Origin: Burkholderiales bacterium
Lineage (GTDB): Bacteria > Pseudomonadota > Gammaproteobacteria > Burkholderiales > Burkholderiaceae_A
DNA: 64,000 nt
Direction: 5' to 3'
Assembly (NCBI GenBank): GCA_027486725.1
Contig: JAIXOP010000008.1
Coordinates: 91,369-155,368 of the forward strand
This document shows positions 48,310 through 58,434 of the stretch, piece by piece (position 1 is the first letter of the stretch; the number at the start of each line of letters is the position of its first letter). The translations under genes and the position numbers were made by a program. Below the pieces are notes generated by a model. The model did not search any database. It saw nothing but the letters and a program-made list of their open reading frames with translations, and was not told the DNA's origin.

Positions 48310-49444
48310 GGCTGCCGAGTCGGCGCGGCCCGCGCGCCCCGGTCACGGTGGGCGCACTGCCCGCCTCTCCGACCAGATGCCGAAGGGCCAGCCAGGCGAA
48401 AGCTGCGGCCTCCACCTCTTGGGGATCCCAGCCCAGGGCTTCGGTGGTGTGCAACTCGGTCGGGTCTCCTGTGTGCAGCCCGGCGAGGGTCTCGCGGAGC
48501 CTTGCCATCATCGCCAGATTTCGGGCTCCACCCCCGCAGACATAGACCGCTGCGCAGGGCTGCGGCGATTCGGCCAGGCCCCGCAGAATCGTGGTGCAGG
48601 TGAGCTCGAGCAGGGTCGCCTGCACGCTGGCCTCTTGGGCGGGACTGAGCGGCTCCGACCAGCCGATCGCCTGCAGGCCCTCGAGCAGCCAGTTCAGGTG
48701 AAACACATCGCGGCCTGTGCTGCGCGGCCCCGTGCCTTGAAGATCTGGGTGCTCCAGAAGCTGCTCGAGCAAGGGCATGTGGACTTCCCCTTGGGCAGCC
48801 CAGGCGCCATCGCGGTCGAAGGCCTCGCCGCGGCAGCGCTCGATCCAGGCATCCATCAGGACATTGCCTGGGCCGGTGTCAAAGCCCCGCACCGGCGCTG
48901 CGCTGCCGACGAGGCTCAGGTTGGCAAATCCACCGATGTTGAGCACCGCCGCAGGCCGTGGGGCATTCCCCAGGAGGGCGGCATGGAAGGGGGGCACCAG
49001 CGGCGCCCCCTGGCCCCCCGCCGCCAGATCCCGTCGGCGAAAGTCGGACACGATGTCCAGGCCCGTGACCTCGGCGAGCAGGTGAGGGTCGAGAAGCTGC
49101 AGGCTGATGCCCTCCTGGGGCCAGTGGCGCACGGTCTGCCCATGGACCCCGGCCCCGAGGAGGCATGTGGGGTCGGCCTGGTCGCGCAGGGCGATCAGGG
49201 TTGGCAGCAGCGATTCGGTGAACGACTTCTGGGCGCGCAGCATGTCGTCGATTCGGGCATCGGGCGACTGGCAGGCGAGCAGCTCGGCCCGCAGTTCCGC
49301 AGGCATCGGCACATGGTGGGCGGCCACGCGGTGCATAGCGATGCCACCTTGGCCTTCGCAGCGCTCTTCCAGCAAGACGCCGTCGATGCCGTCCATGCTC
49401 GTGCCGGTCATCAGCCCGATGGCCTGACGCCGCCCGGTGCTCAT
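48281..49444 (-). CDS. anmK: Anhydro-N-acetylmuramic acid kinase
   Basis: AnmK opens and phosphorylates 1,6-anhydro-MurNAc to MurNAc 6-phosphate for cell-wall recycling. The N-terminal IGLMTGTSMDGIDGVL, VHGQTVRHWP, AVLNIGGFANLSLV and FDTGPGNVLMDAWIE blocks are diagnostic. CGGGARNLAMMARL near the C-terminus completes the sugar-kinase fold. 387 residues is close to normal. The ATG overlaps the stop of the upstream M23 peptidase gene by 4 bases, so envelope hydrolase and recycling kinase are co-expressed. AmpD and Mpl of the same pathway are encoded elsewhere in the window. Confidence 0.96.
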   Translation of the reverse strand: MSTGRRQAIGLMTGTSMDGIDGVLLEERCEGQGGIAMHRVAAHHVPMPAELRAELLACQSPDARIDDMLRAQKSFTESLLPTLIALRDQADPTCLLGAGVHGQTVRHWPQEGISLQLLDPHLLAEVTGLDIVSDFRRRDLAAGGQGAPLVPPFHAALLGNAPRPAAVLNIGGFANLSLVGSAAPVRGFDTGPGNVLMDAWIERCRGEAFDRDGAWAAQGEVHMPLLEQLLEHPDLQGTGPRSTGRDVFHLNWLLEGLQAIGWSEPLSPAQEASVQATLLELTCTTILRGLAESPQPCAAVYVCGGGARNLAMMARLRETLAGLHTGDPTELHTTEALGWDPQEVEAAAFAWLALRHLVGEAGSAPTVTGARGPRRLGSLTPGRLPQR

Positions 49445-50757
49445 GGCTTGGGTGCTGCTGAGGCGGTGGTGATGCCGTCGAGAAGCCTTAGGGCACGCTG
49501 AATCTCGCGGGCATGCGCGAGGTAGGCCTCGCGCTGCTCACCGGCGAGGTTGGGCGTGCGGGGATTCTCATTGACCATGCGGTTGGGATTCACGGCGCGT
49601 CCGTATTCGCGAAATTCATAGTGCAGGTGGGGACCGGTGGCCCAGCCGGTGCTGCCCACGTACCCGATCACTTCGCCCATGGCCACTGCCTTGCCGGGCC
49701 GCATGCCCGGGGCAAAGCGCGAGAGGTGGGCGTAGAAGGTGGTGATGCTGCGGGTGTGGGAGATCTCGATGGCATTGCCATAGCCGCGGTCGAATCCCGC
49801 CGACTGAATCACCCCATCGGCCACCGCGAGCACGGGGGTGCCCTCCGGGGCGGAGTAGTCGATGCCTCGGTGGGCCCGTGCCGTGCCGAAGAGCGGATGG
49901 ATGCGGGTGTTGGTGAAGCTCGAGGTCACGCGGGTAAAGCGCAGTGGTGCTGCCAGATAGCCCCGCTTCACGGACTTGCCCTCGGCGTTGTAAAAGCTCC
50001 CTGGGCGACCAGGCTTGGCCTCGTAGTAGATGGCCTCGTGGACCTCGCCGCCCGCCTCAAAGCGCACGGCCAGCAGGCGTGGTGTACCGATGTCGCGGCC
50101 GGCGCGGCGGGGAATTTCATAAATCACCCGGACCCGATCCCCTGCGGTGACGGCACGCCGAAAGTCGATTTCCGATTCAAACAGATCCACCACGGCATCG
50201 GTGATGAGGGCGGGCACGCGGGCCTCGTCCATGGCCTCAAAAAAGTTGTTGCGCACCCGAACGGAGCGGTGCTCGCGCACCAGGTCGGTTTTCAGCAGCG
50301 AGCGCTCGGAGGCGTATTGGTTGGTGCCCACTCGGGAGAGATTCCAGGATTCCTGGGGGCTCTGGATCTGCAGCCGCAGCAGTTGGTTGTTGCGGTCGAC
50401 GTGGGCGAGCAGGGTGGCGTTGCTGCGTCGGCCCTCTTGGAAGCGGCGCCCGAGCTCGGGGTGCTGTGCCTCGAGCACTGCGGCCGAGGGCCCAGCAATG
50501 CCCATGGACCTCAGGGCGGCCTCCAGGCTGGCGTGCGTTGCCAAGGGCTCCTCGAGCAGCACATCGAGGCCGTGGCGGCCCAGGGCCTTGGCCTGGGGGT
50601 CGAGTGCCGGGACCTCGAGAGCGCTTTGCTGCAGCGAGGCCAGGACCTCGACCTCGCTGGGGCCGGGCGCGCGCAGGGCCAAGGCGGTGATCAGCACCAT
50701 GGTGGGGCCCAGCAGCCCAAGGCCCAGAAGCCAGCGGCGGTTCGTCGTTCTCTGCAT
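49441..50757 (-). CDS. M23-family peptidoglycan endopeptidase (membrane-anchored)
   Basis: A LytM-domain murein hydrolase of the MepM kind. One N-terminal hydrophobic segment (about 8-28, [20 protein letters not shown]) would anchor it in the inner membrane facing the periplasm. A dimer/OPA-like middle region precedes the catalytic domain: [31 protein letters not shown] (HxxxD zinc ligands), FYAHLSRF and [12 protein letters not shown]. 438 residues. On this strand TATTTT (50765-50770) lies 7 bases before the ATG, with no Shine-Dalgarno. It is divergent from tyrS and overlaps anmK. Confidence 0.93.
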   Translation of the reverse strand: MQRTTNRRWLLGLGLLGPTMVLITALALRAPGPSEVEVLASLQQSALEVPALDPQAKALGRHGLDVLLEEPLATHASLEAALRSMGIAGPSAAVLEAQHPELGRRFQEGRRSNATLLAHVDRNNQLLRLQIQSPQESWNLSRVGTNQYASERSLLKTDLVREHRSVRVRNNFFEAMDEARVPALITDAVVDLFESEIDFRRAVTAGDRVRVIYEIPRRAGRDIGTPRLLAVRFEAGGEVHEAIYYEAKPGRPGSFYNAEGKSVKRGYLAAPLRFTRVTSSFTNTRIHPLFGTARAHRGIDYSAPEGTPVLAVADGVIQSAGFDRGYGNAIEISHTRSITTFYAHLSRFAPGMRPGKAVAMGEVIGYVGSTGWATGPHLHYEFREYGRAVNPNRMVNENPRTPNLAGEQREAYLAHAREIQRALRLLDGITTASAAPKP

Positions 50758-50827
50758 CGCCCGTAAAATAAGGCCTTTTTCGGCTCAGCGCGACCCGGTC
50801 GCGCGAATTCTCAAGGATTTCCAACCG

Positions 50828-52096
50828 ATGACTGGCTCCCCGCAGGGCTCCCCCGCCGACACGACCGCCGAGAGCGCTGCCGTGGCCAATGCCATGGCCG
50901 AGATCCGACGGGGTGCCGACACCGTGCTGGTGGAGGCCGAACTTCTCGCCCGCCTGCGCGAGTGCGAGACCCAGGGCACCCAGCTGCGGGTGAAGCTGGG
51001 CCTGGATCCCACCGCCCCCGATCTGCACCTGGGCCACACCGTGGTGCTCAACAAGCTGGCCACCCTCCAGCGCCTGGGCCACCACATCACCTTTCTGATC
51101 GGCGATTTCACTGCCCTGATCGGCGACCCGACTGGCCGCAACAGCACACGCCCGCCCCTGACCGAAGACGAAGTCGCAGCCAACAGCGAGACGTATTTCC
51201 GCCAGGCCAGCAAGGTCTTGGACCCCGAGCGCACCGAGATTCGGCGCAACTCGGAGTGGTGCTCCAAGCTCACCGCCCGCGACATGATTTCTCTGGCGGC
51301 GCAGGCCACGGTGGCGCGCATGCTCGAGCGCGACGACTTCACCAAGCGCTACAAAGGCGGCATTCCCATCTCGGTGCACGAGTTCCTCTACCCCCTCATG
51401 CAGGGCTACGACTCGGTGGTGCTGCAGAGCGACCTGGAACTCGGGGGCACCGACCAGACCTTCAATCTGCTCATGGGCCGGGAGCTTCAAAAGGCCCGGG
51501 GCCAGCGGCCCCAGTGCATCCTGACCATGCCCCTGCTCGAGGGGCTTGATGGGGTCGAGAAGATGAGCAAGTCCAAGGGGAACACCGTGGGCATCACCGA
51601 TGCCCCGGGCGAGATGTTTGGCAAGTTGATGTCGATTTCGGACACCCTGATGTGGCGCTACTACGAGCTCCTGTCGGCGCGCAGTGCCCTGCAGATCGAG
51701 GCGCTGCGGGCCGAGGCCCAGGCTGGGCGCAATCCCCGCGACATCAAGGTGGATCTGGCCCTCGAGATCGTTGCCCGGTTCCATGATTCGGGTGCTGCAG
51801 AAAAAGCGCTGTCCGATTTTGAGTCCCGATTCAAGCAAGGCGAGATTCCCGAGGACCTGCCCGAGGTGCACCTTCAGGCCGACTCCGACGCGGGCCTGGG
51901 CGTGGTCGCCGTGCTCCGGGAGGCAGGACTGGTGGCCTCGAATGGCGAGGGCGTGCGCAACATCGAGCAGAACGGCGTTCGGGTGGGCGGTGAAAAAGTG
52001 AGCGATCGCTCGCTAATGCTTCCTCCCGGGAGCCACGTGGTTCAGGTGGGCAAGCGCCGCTTTGCCCGGGTCGTCATTCACGCACGGAAGGGATAG
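50828..52096 (+). CDS. tyrS: Tyrosine-tRNA ligase
   Basis: TyrS charges tRNA-Tyr. The class I signatures are [21 protein letters not shown] (HIGH-type HLGH at about 67) and KMSKS (about 245-249). [16 protein letters not shown] and [17 protein letters not shown] lie between them, and an S4-like RNA-binding domain forms the C-terminus ([33 protein letters not shown]). 422 residues. The sequence matches the TyrS group without the TyrZ features. The ATG at 50828 is preceded by AAGGA; the frame remains open upstream through the divergent M23 gene. TAAAAT at 50764 could be its -10. Confidence 0.97.
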   Translation: MTGSPQGSPADTTAESAAVANAMAEIRRGADTVLVEAELLARLRECETQGTQLRVKLGLDPTAPDLHLGHTVVLNKLATLQRLGHHITFLIGDFTALIGDPTGRNSTRPPLTEDEVAANSETYFRQASKVLDPERTEIRRNSEWCSKLTARDMISLAAQATVARMLERDDFTKRYKGGIPISVHEFLYPLMQGYDSVVLQSDLELGGTDQTFNLLMGRELQKARGQRPQCILTMPLLEGLDGVEKMSKSKGNTVGITDAPGEMFGKLMSISDTLMWRYYELLSARSALQIEALRAEAQAGRNPRDIKVDLALEIVARFHDSGAAEKALSDFESRFKQGEIPEDLPEVHLQADSDAGLGVVAVLREAGLVASNGEGVRNIEQNGVRVGGEKVSDRSLMLPPGSHVVQVGKRRFARVVIHARKG

Positions 52097-52099
52097 TCC

Positions 52100-53119
52100 A
52101 TGGACGCCTCGCTGCAGGCCGCACGCCAACGGTTTCTGACCATCGCGTTGATCACCATCGTGGCGGTCTACTTCCTCATTCTGGTGGGTGGCACTGTGCG
52201 GGCGACCGGAGCGGGCATGGGCTGCCCCGACTGGCCCACCTGCTTTGGACAGCTGGTTCCCCCCACCTCCGAGGCCGAACTGCCGGCCGACTGGCGCGAG
52301 CGCTATGCGGCTCGGGGCTACGACACCGAGCCCTTCGACCCCATCAAGACCTGGACGGAATACGTCAATCGCCTGGTGGGCGTGGCCATTGGCCTGCTCT
52401 CGATTGGCACCGCGGTCGCGTCGGTGCGGCTGCGCAAGATCGATCCCGTCATCCCGTGGGCGGCCTTTGGGGGGCTGCTCATGGTCTGCTTCAACGGCTG
52501 GCTGGGCTCGCGGGTCGTGGCCTCGGACCTGCGGCCGGTGATGGTCTCGCTGCACATGATCGGTGCCTTTGCGGTGCAGATGTGCTTCATCCTGGCCTGG
52601 GTGCGCGCGCGCGAGCCGGAGTCTCGGGCCGTGGCCCTGCGCCTGCCCGGCTGGATGCCCACCATGGCCCTGGTCGCCCTGGCCGCACTGACCCTGCAGA
52701 TTTTTCTGGGCATTCAGATCCGCGAGAGCGTGGACCTGATCGTGCGGGTGGAAGATGACCTCGCGCGCGACCAGTGGCTCAATGCCGTGCCCTGGATTTT
52801 TTATGTGCATCGGTCCTTTTCGTGGGTGGTGCTGGCCCTCTGCGTGGGCATGCTCTGGAAGGCCTGGCACAGCTCGCGCTCGGGGGTGTTGGCCGCCGCC
52901 GTGGGCCTCACCGTCTTCGAGATGATGCTGGGCGGCGCGCTCAACCACCTCGGCTTCCCCCTGATCGCCCAGCCCATGCACCTGCTCACCGCCCACCTCA
53001 TCTTTGGGGTCTTGTGGCTGATTTGGGCGATGTGCTGGGTCTCGCGGCGGGTCTCCCCGCCGCTGGGGGATAATTCCGCATCCACTGGCCGCCCCGCGCT
53101 GGCCCAGTCCCAGATTTAA
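52100..53119 (+). CDS. COX15/CtaA-family heme A synthase-like membrane protein
   Basis: CtaA/COX15 proteins oxidise heme O to heme A in the inner membrane. The 339 residues show about eight hydrophobic segments and candidate heme-ligand histidines in HMIGAFAVQ, VHRSFSW and PMHLLTAHLIFG. The first loop GMGCPDWPTCFGQLVPPTSEAELPADW and KTWTEYVNRLVGVAIGLL resemble, from memory, the Bacteroidota form of COX15 more than the usual proteobacterial one. It is not in a cytochrome oxidase cluster but lies 3 bases after tyrS. Function as heme A synthase is therefore plausible, not certain. Base composition matches its neighbours. Confidence 0.82.
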   Translation: MDASLQAARQRFLTIALITIVAVYFLILVGGTVRATGAGMGCPDWPTCFGQLVPPTSEAELPADWRERYAARGYDTEPFDPIKTWTEYVNRLVGVAIGLLSIGTAVASVRLRKIDPVIPWAAFGGLLMVCFNGWLGSRVVASDLRPVMVSLHMIGAFAVQMCFILAWVRAREPESRAVALRLPGWMPTMALVALAALTLQIFLGIQIRESVDLIVRVEDDLARDQWLNAVPWIFYVHRSFSWVVLALCVGMLWKAWHSSRSGVLAAAVGLTVFEMMLGGALNHLGFPLIAQPMHLLTAHLIFGVLWLIWAMCWVSRRVSPPLGDNSASTGRPALAQSQI

Positions 53120-53155
53120 ATCCCGCAGGCCTCATTTCTCGCAGAAAGTCTTCGC

Positions 53156-54403
53156 ATGTACTCCTACGCCCAGGGCCTTGCCCAGATTGATCCCGATGTC
53201 GCCGCCGCCGTCGCCGCCGAAAATGCGCGCCAAGAGGCCCACATCGAGCTGATCGCCTCTGAAAACTACGCCAGCCCCGCAGTGATGGCTGCCCAGGGCA
53301 GCCAGCTCACCAACAAGTACGCCGAGGGGTATCCGGGCCGTCGCTACTACGGCGGCTGCGAGCACGTCGATGTGGTGGAGCAGCTCGCCATCGATCGGCT
53401 CAAGCAGCTCTACGGTGCCGAAGCGGCCAATGTGCAGCCGCACTCGGGTGCCCAGGCCAACACCGCCGTGTTCCTCGCCTTCCTCAAGCCCGGCGACACG
53501 ATCATGGGCCTCTCGCTGGCCGAGGGCGGGCACCTGACCCACGGCATGGCCCTCAACATCTCGGGCAAATACTTCAACGTCGTGCCCTACGGCCTCAATG
53601 CCAAAGAAGAGATCGACTACGACCGCATGGAGGCCCTGGCCCGCGAGCACAAGCCCAAGCTGCTCATCGCGGGTGCCTCGGCCTATTCGCTCAAAACCGA
53701 CTGGGCACGCTTTGCTGCCGTGGCCAAGGAAGTGGGCGCCATCTTCATGGTCGACATGGCCCACTACTCGGGCCTGATTGCCGGCGGCGTCTATCCCAAC
53801 CCCGTGCCCCATGCCGACATCGTCACCTCCACCACCCACAAGAGCCTTCGGGGTCCGCGCGGCGGCATCATCCTCATGAAGGCCCAGCACGAGAAGGCCA
53901 TCAACAGCGCTGTCTTCCCCGGCATCCAGGGCGGCCCCCTCATGCATGTGGTGGCAGCCAAGGCTGTGGCCTTTGGCGAGGCCTTGAAGCCGGAGTTCAA
54001 GACCTACTGCCAAAAGATCATCGACAACGCCCAGGCACTGGCCGCAGCACTCACCGCGCGGGGCCTGCGCATTGTTTCGGGCCGCACCGAGAGCCATGTG
54101 ATGTTGGTTGATCTGCGCGCCAAAGGCATCACGGGCAAGGCGGCCGAGGCCGCACTCGCCCAGGTGCACATCACGGTCAACAAAAATGCCATCCCCAACG
54201 ATCCCGAGAAGCCCATGGTGACTTCGGGCATTCGTCTGGGGACCCCGGCCTGCACCACGCGGGGCTTTGGCATCGAGGAGATGACCGCGATCGGCAATTT
54301 CATCGCCGATGTGCTGGAGTCCCCAGAAGATGCAGCGGTGATTGCCCGGGTGCGTGGCCAGGTCGAGGCCTTGACCGCCCGCTTCCCGGTCTACAAGGCC
54401 TAA
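53156..54403 (+). CDS. glyA: Serine hydroxymethyltransferase
   Basis: GlyA interconverts serine and glycine while charging tetrahydrofolate with a one-carbon unit. [68 protein letters not shown] and the PLP lysine (about K229) in [14 protein letters not shown] are all intact. 415 residues is the normal length. It heads the run glyA-nrdR-rib-nusB-thiL-pgpA-pncC, the familiar Burkholderiales order. Folate one-carbon supply links it with purU at 31572. Confidence 0.98.
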   Translation: MYSYAQGLAQIDPDVAAAVAAENARQEAHIELIASENYASPAVMAAQGSQLTNKYAEGYPGRRYYGGCEHVDVVEQLAIDRLKQLYGAEAANVQPHSGAQANTAVFLAFLKPGDTIMGLSLAEGGHLTHGMALNISGKYFNVVPYGLNAKEEIDYDRMEALAREHKPKLLIAGASAYSLKTDWARFAAVAKEVGAIFMVDMAHYSGLIAGGVYPNPVPHADIVTSTTHKSLRGPRGGIILMKAQHEKAINSAVFPGIQGGPLMHVVAAKAVAFGEALKPEFKTYCQKIIDNAQALAAALTARGLRIVSGRTESHVMLVDLRAKGITGKAAEAALAQVHITVNKNAIPNDPEKPMVTSGIRLGTPACTTRGFGIEEMTAIGNFIADVLESPEDAAVIARVRGQVEALTARFPVYKA

Positions 54404-54442
54404 GCCGCCCGGGCCCAGGGGCGCCCACCGCGGCCAGACCCG

Positions 54443-54913
54443 ATGCGCTGCCCCTCCTGCGGCTCGGCCGAGACCCAGGTCACCGACACCCGGGTCTCCG
54501 AAGACGGCAACGAGATTCGCCGCCGGCGCCGCTGCATGGCCTGCGAGCGGCGCTTCAAGACCATCGAGCGGATGGAGTTGAGCCTGCCGACGGTGGTGAA
54601 AAAGGATGGATCGCGGCGCGACTTCGAGCCGGCCAAGCTGCGCTCAAGCATGGCCTTGGCCCTGCGCAAACGCCCAGTGGCGGCCGATGTGCTCGAGGCC
54701 GCGGTGCGCGCCATCGAGGAGCGTCTGGCGGCCTCGGGCGAGCGGGAGGTGGCCAGCCAACGCATCGGCGAGCTGGTCATGATGGAGCTGCGCAAGATCG
54801 ACAAGGTGGCCTATGTGCGCTTTGCCTCGGTCTACAAGCAGTTCGAGCACCTCGATGAGTTTCAGGCGGTGATCGAAGAGGTCCGACCCGCGCGCCGTCG
54901 CCGAAAGGTCTGA
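54443..54913 (+). CDS. nrdR: Transcriptional repressor NrdR
   Basis: NrdR is a zinc-ribbon and ATP-cone protein that represses ribonucleotide reductase genes when dATP is plentiful. The zinc cysteines are C3, C6, C31 and C34 (MRCPSCGS and RCMACERRF), and the ATP cone spans about 48-138 ([29 protein letters not shown] to [11 protein letters not shown]). 156 residues is typical. Its probable targets are the paired boxes before nrdA at 11600-11646. No similar box is evident next to nrdR itself. Confidence 0.98.
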   Translation: MRCPSCGSAETQVTDTRVSEDGNEIRRRRRCMACERRFKTIERMELSLPTVVKKDGSRRDFEPAKLRSSMALALRKRPVAADVLEAAVRAIEERLAASGEREVASQRIGELVMMELRKIDKVAYVRFASVYKQFEHLDEFQAVIEEVRPARRRRKV

Positions 54914-54930
54914 CCGGGCTGCGCCCGGTC
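54912..54930 (+). other. Perfect hairpin at the nrdR stop codon
   Basis: GACCGGGC (54912-54919), loop TGC, GCCCGGTC (54923-54930): an 8-bp perfect stem that includes part of the nrdR stop codon and ends 10 bases before the ribD ATG. No T run follows, so it is not an intrinsic terminator; it may affect ribD translation or mRNA stability. Confidence 0.5.
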
Positions 54931-54940
54931 CTGCACCGCG

Positions 54941-56041
54941 ATGTTCTCCACCCTCGACATTGGCTCCATGCAGCGGGCCCTGGAGCTCGCCCGCCTCGGC
55001 CTCCAGACCACCACCCCCAACCCCCGCGTCGGCTGCGTGATTGTGCGCGATGGCGAGGTGGTGGGGGAGGGCTGGCATCGTGCCGCGGGCGAGCCCCATG
55101 CCGAGGTGCACGCCCTGGCCGCAGCCGGAGAGCGCGCTCGGGGTGCGACGGCCTATGTGACCCTGGAGCCCTGCGCCCACACGGGTCGAACCGGCCCCTG
55201 CGCCGATGCGCTCATCCGGGCAGGCATCGGCAGTGTGGTCGCGGCCACCATCGACCCAAATCCGGAGGTTGCTGGCCAGGGTCTTGAGCGTCTGCGGCAG
55301 GCTGGAGTCGAGGTGCGTGCCGGCCTGCTGTCGGAGGAGGCCCTCGATCTCAACCGCGGCTTCTTTCAGCGCATGCAGCAGGGCCGCGCCTGGGTGCGCG
55401 CCAAACTTGCCTTGAGCCTCGATGGCCGGACGGCCCTGCCCGATGGCAGCAGCCGCTGGATCACCGATGGCCCGAGTCGGACCGATGGTCACCGGTGGCG
55501 CTCTCGGTCCTGCGCCATCCTCACCGGCATCGGCACGGTGCTGGCCGACGATCCGATGCTCAATGTCCGACTGGTCGAGACCCCGCGACAGCCCCGCTGC
55601 ATCCTCATGGACTCGCGGCTGCGCCTTCCCCTCGAGGCCAAGCTCGTGCAGCACCCGCACCTCGTGGTGGTCAGTCACCTCGCGCCCGAGGCCTTCGAGG
55701 CCCACCCGCATCGGGCGGTGCTGCAGGATCGTGGCGTGGAGCTGATGAATCTTCCGCAGCGCGATCTGCGCGCGGCGCTCGAGCGGCTCACCGCCGCCCA
55801 TGGCCTCAATGAGATTCATGTCGAGGCGGGTCCCGGCCTGACGGCTGCGCTTGTGCGGGAGTCTCTGGTCGACGAGTTCCTCATCTATCAGGCCCCGGTC
55901 TTTCTCGGCGAGGGCCTGCCCGCCCTGGCGGGAATGCCCACGCTGTCGGCGGTTGCCGATGCCCACCGGTGGCGGCTGCAGAGTGCGGACCGGGTGGGCG
56001 AGGGCCTTCGCCTGCGGTTATTCCGCGGCGAGGACCAGTAA
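54941..56041 (+). CDS. ribD: Bifunctional riboflavin deaminase/reductase RibD
   Basis: RibD deaminates and then reduces the pyrimidine intermediate of riboflavin synthesis. The deaminase half (about 1-145) has the zinc motif PHAEVHAL (H53, E55) and [11 protein letters not shown] (C78, C87). The reductase half (about 150-365) includes [25 protein letters not shown] and [14 protein letters not shown]. 366 residues is normal. It opens the riboflavin block ribD-ribE-ribB-ribH and follows nrdR by 27 bases. Confidence 0.96.
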   Translation: MFSTLDIGSMQRALELARLGLQTTTPNPRVGCVIVRDGEVVGEGWHRAAGEPHAEVHALAAAGERARGATAYVTLEPCAHTGRTGPCADALIRAGIGSVVAATIDPNPEVAGQGLERLRQAGVEVRAGLLSEEALDLNRGFFQRMQQGRAWVRAKLALSLDGRTALPDGSSRWITDGPSRTDGHRWRSRSCAILTGIGTVLADDPMLNVRLVETPRQPRCILMDSRLRLPLEAKLVQHPHLVVVSHLAPEAFEAHPHRAVLQDRGVELMNLPQRDLRAALERLTAAHGLNEIHVEAGPGLTAALVRESLVDEFLIYQAPVFLGEGLPALAGMPTLSAVADAHRWRLQSADRVGEGLRLRLFRGEDQ

Positions 56042-56050
56042 ACTCCGGGC

Positions 56051-56704
56051 ATGTTCAGCGGACTCATCCAGGCCGTCGGCGCCATCGCCGAGGTTCAACC
56101 CATCGCCCCCACCGACACCACATCGGCCTGGCTCGCTGCGGGCGGTGTTCGTCTGCGCGTTCGCTGGGGCAAGCTCGATCTTTCGGATGTATCGGTGGGC
56201 GACTCCATCGCCATCAATGGCGCCTGCATGACCGTCACCTCCTTCGATGCCGAGGGCTTCTGGGTCGATGTGTCGGCCGAGAGCCTGCGCTGCACGAGCG
56301 GTCTCGATGCGCCCGGACCTGCCCACTTGGAAAAAGCCCTTCGGGCCTCCGACCGCCTTGGCGGCCACATCGTCTCGGGCCACGTCGACTGCACGGGCGA
56401 GATCGTTGCCCTCGTGCCCACCGCGGAATCCATCGAGATGCAGATTCGTGTGCCGGAATCCCTGGCACCGCTGGTCACCCCCAAGGGATCCCTCACTGTG
56501 CATGGGGTGAGCCTCACCACCAACACGGTGCACGACGAGCCCTCCGGCGGCGCTATCGTGTCGATCAACCTGATCCCCCACACCCAGGATGAGACCTTCC
56601 TCACGCGCATGGCGGTGGGGGACCGCGTGAACCTCGAGGCCGATCTGATTGCGCGGCAGGTGCTGCGCGCGATCGAGCGGCTCTCTTTTAGAAAGGCAGT
56701 GTAG
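56051..56704 (+). CDS. ribE: Riboflavin synthase alpha subunit
   Basis: Riboflavin synthase dismutates two 6,7-dimethyl-8-ribityllumazines into riboflavin. Two lumazine-binding repeats are visible: [15 protein letters not shown] to [11 protein letters not shown] and about residue 105 onward with [16 protein letters not shown] to [11 protein letters not shown]. 217 residues is normal. It lies 9 bases after ribD and 4 bases before the ribB-type gene. The symbol ribC is also used for this gene in some species. Confidence 0.96.
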   Translation: MFSGLIQAVGAIAEVQPIAPTDTTSAWLAAGGVRLRVRWGKLDLSDVSVGDSIAINGACMTVTSFDAEGFWVDVSAESLRCTSGLDAPGPAHLEKALRASDRLGGHIVSGHVDCTGEIVALVPTAESIEMQIRVPESLAPLVTPKGSLTVHGVSLTTNTVHDEPSGGAIVSINLIPHTQDETFLTRMAVGDRVNLEADLIARQVLRAIERLSFRKAV

Positions 56705-56708
56705 TTTT

Positions 56709-57872
56709 ATGGCTCCAGCCCCATCGACCGCATCGACGCCATCGGCCTTCGATCCCACCCCCGAACTCATCGCTGCGTTGGCGCGCGGCGAGATGGTGGT
56801 CCTGGTCGACGACGAGGACCGCGAGAACGAGGGGGATCTGGTGATGGCCGCCGATCGTGTGACACCCGAGGCCATCAACTTCATGGCCAAGCATGGCCGG
56901 GGCCTGATCTGCCTCACCCTGCGCCCCGAGCGTTGCCAGCAGCTTCAGCTCCAGATGATGGTCGATCGGAATCGTTCGCCCCACGGCACGGCCTTCACGG
57001 TGTCGATTGAGGCCGCCGAGGGCGTCACCACCGGCATCAGCGCGGCCGACCGGGCGCGCACCATTCAGGCGGCCGTGGCCCCTCAGGCCAGGCCCACCGA
57101 CATCGTCATGCCGGGCCACATCTTTCCGCTGCAGGCTCAGCCGGGCGGCGTGCTCGCGCGGGCTGGCCACACCGAGGCGGGATGCGATCTGGCCGAGCTC
57201 TCGGGCCACAGCCCGGCGGGCGTGATCTGCGAGATTCTCAAAGACGATGGAACCATGGCGCGGCTGCCCGACCTGCGCGAGTTTTGCGCCACCCATGGCC
57301 TCAAGCTCGGGTCGATTGCCGACCTCATCCAATACCGCGCCGAGCGCGAAAGCCTGGTGGAGCGGCTTTCGGAGCAGACCTTCGTGCACCACGAGCACGG
57401 CGCCTGGCGCACCACCATCTATCAAGACAAGGTGCTGCACCAGCCCCACCTGGCCCTGGCGTTTGGACCGATGCCCACGCCCGAGCGCGAGACCCTGGTG
57501 CGGGTCCACGAGCCGGTCACCGTGCTCGACCTGCTCGGCCTGGGCGACCCCCACCACAGCTGGTCCCTGCCCGCCGCCATGGCCCGCATCGCGCAGGCGG
57601 GGCAGGGCGTCTTGGTGCTGCTCAACTGCGCAAGTCCCGCCGAGACCCTCATGCGTCAGCTGCGGCAGGAGCCCAGCGCTGCGGCTCTTCCTCTGGTCTC
57701 GGCCTCGGCACCAGCCAGCAGCCTCGCCCTGCGCACCTATGGCCTGGGCGCTGCCATCCTGCGCGATCAGGGCGTGGGTAAGATGCGCCTGCTCGCCCAG
57801 CCGCGAAAAATGCCGAGCATGGCGGGCTTTGGCCTCGACGTCTGCGGCTACGATGTGCCGCCTGGCGCCTGA
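56709..57872 (+). CDS. ribB: 3,4-dihydroxy-2-butanone 4-phosphate synthase with degenerate GTP cyclohydrolase II domain (RibBX-type)
   Basis: The N-terminal half (about 15-215) is an intact RibB domain: [45 protein letters not shown] and [24 protein letters not shown]. The C-terminal half (about 220-387) keeps the RibA size and outline ([40 protein letters not shown]) but lacks the three zinc cysteines of the GDVFGSLRCDCG type motif. It should therefore make dihydroxybutanone phosphate but not open GTP. Such hybrids are known in betaproteobacteria, and a separate true RibA must be elsewhere. 387 residues. Confidence 0.92.
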   Translation: MAPAPSTASTPSAFDPTPELIAALARGEMVVLVDDEDRENEGDLVMAADRVTPEAINFMAKHGRGLICLTLRPERCQQLQLQMMVDRNRSPHGTAFTVSIEAAEGVTTGISAADRARTIQAAVAPQARPTDIVMPGHIFPLQAQPGGVLARAGHTEAGCDLAELSGHSPAGVICEILKDDGTMARLPDLREFCATHGLKLGSIADLIQYRAERESLVERLSEQTFVHHEHGAWRTTIYQDKVLHQPHLALAFGPMPTPERETLVRVHEPVTVLDLLGLGDPHHSWSLPAAMARIAQAGQGVLVLLNCASPAETLMRQLRQEPSAAALPLVSASAPASSLALRTYGLGAAILRDQGVGKMRLLAQPRKMPSMAGFGLDVCGYDVPPGA

Positions 57873-57942
57873 TTCACCGAGCACCCCGCCGCCGTTCAAT
57901 CGCCCCCAACCCACCCCCAACCCACACCCGAGGCCTTCCCCC

Positions 57943-58434
57943 ATGAACCCCATCCGCTTCCCCAGCCAGCTCGAGGGCGAGAGCCTCCAGATCGCCGTGG
58001 TCACGGCCCGCTTCAATTCCGAGATCACCGAGGTGCTCGAGTCCGCCTGCCTGGCCGAGCTGTCTCGGCTGGGCGTCGACGACAGCCGCGTGGTGGTGCT
58101 CTCGGTGCCGGGTGCGCTCGAGATCCCCGTCGCGCTCTCTCGGCTGGCCGACTCCGGCCGCTTCGATGCACTCATCGCCCTCGGCGCGGTGATCCGGGGC
58201 GAGACCTACCACTTCGAGCTCGTGGCCAACGAGTCGGGTGCGGGCGTCTCGCGCGTTTCCCACGAGGCGCAGATCCCCATTGCCAACGGCATCCTCACCA
58301 CCGAGAACGATGCCCAGGCCGAGGTGCGCGCCGCCGAGAAGGGCGCCGACTGTGCCCGCGCGGCGGTGGAGATGGCCAACCTCCTGCTCGCGCTCGACGA
58401 TGAGTTCGCCCAGGACGAAGACGACGATGCGTGA
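57943..58434 (+). CDS. ribH: 6,7-dimethyl-8-ribityllumazine synthase
   Basis: RibH condenses the products of RibD and RibB to lumazine, assembling into hollow shells. [63 protein letters not shown] and the [11 protein letters not shown] segment are diagnostic. 163 residues is normal, with an acidic tail (FAQDEDDDA) that overlaps the nusB start by 8 bases. The 70-base gap after the ribB-type gene holds a C-rich, structure-poor leader and no promoter I can support. Confidence 0.97.
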   Translation: MNPIRFPSQLEGESLQIAVVTARFNSEITEVLESACLAELSRLGVDDSRVVVLSVPGALEIPVALSRLADSGRFDALIALGAVIRGETYHFELVANESGAGVSRVSHEAQIPIANGILTTENDAQAEVRAAEKGADCARAAVEMANLLLALDDEFAQDEDDDA

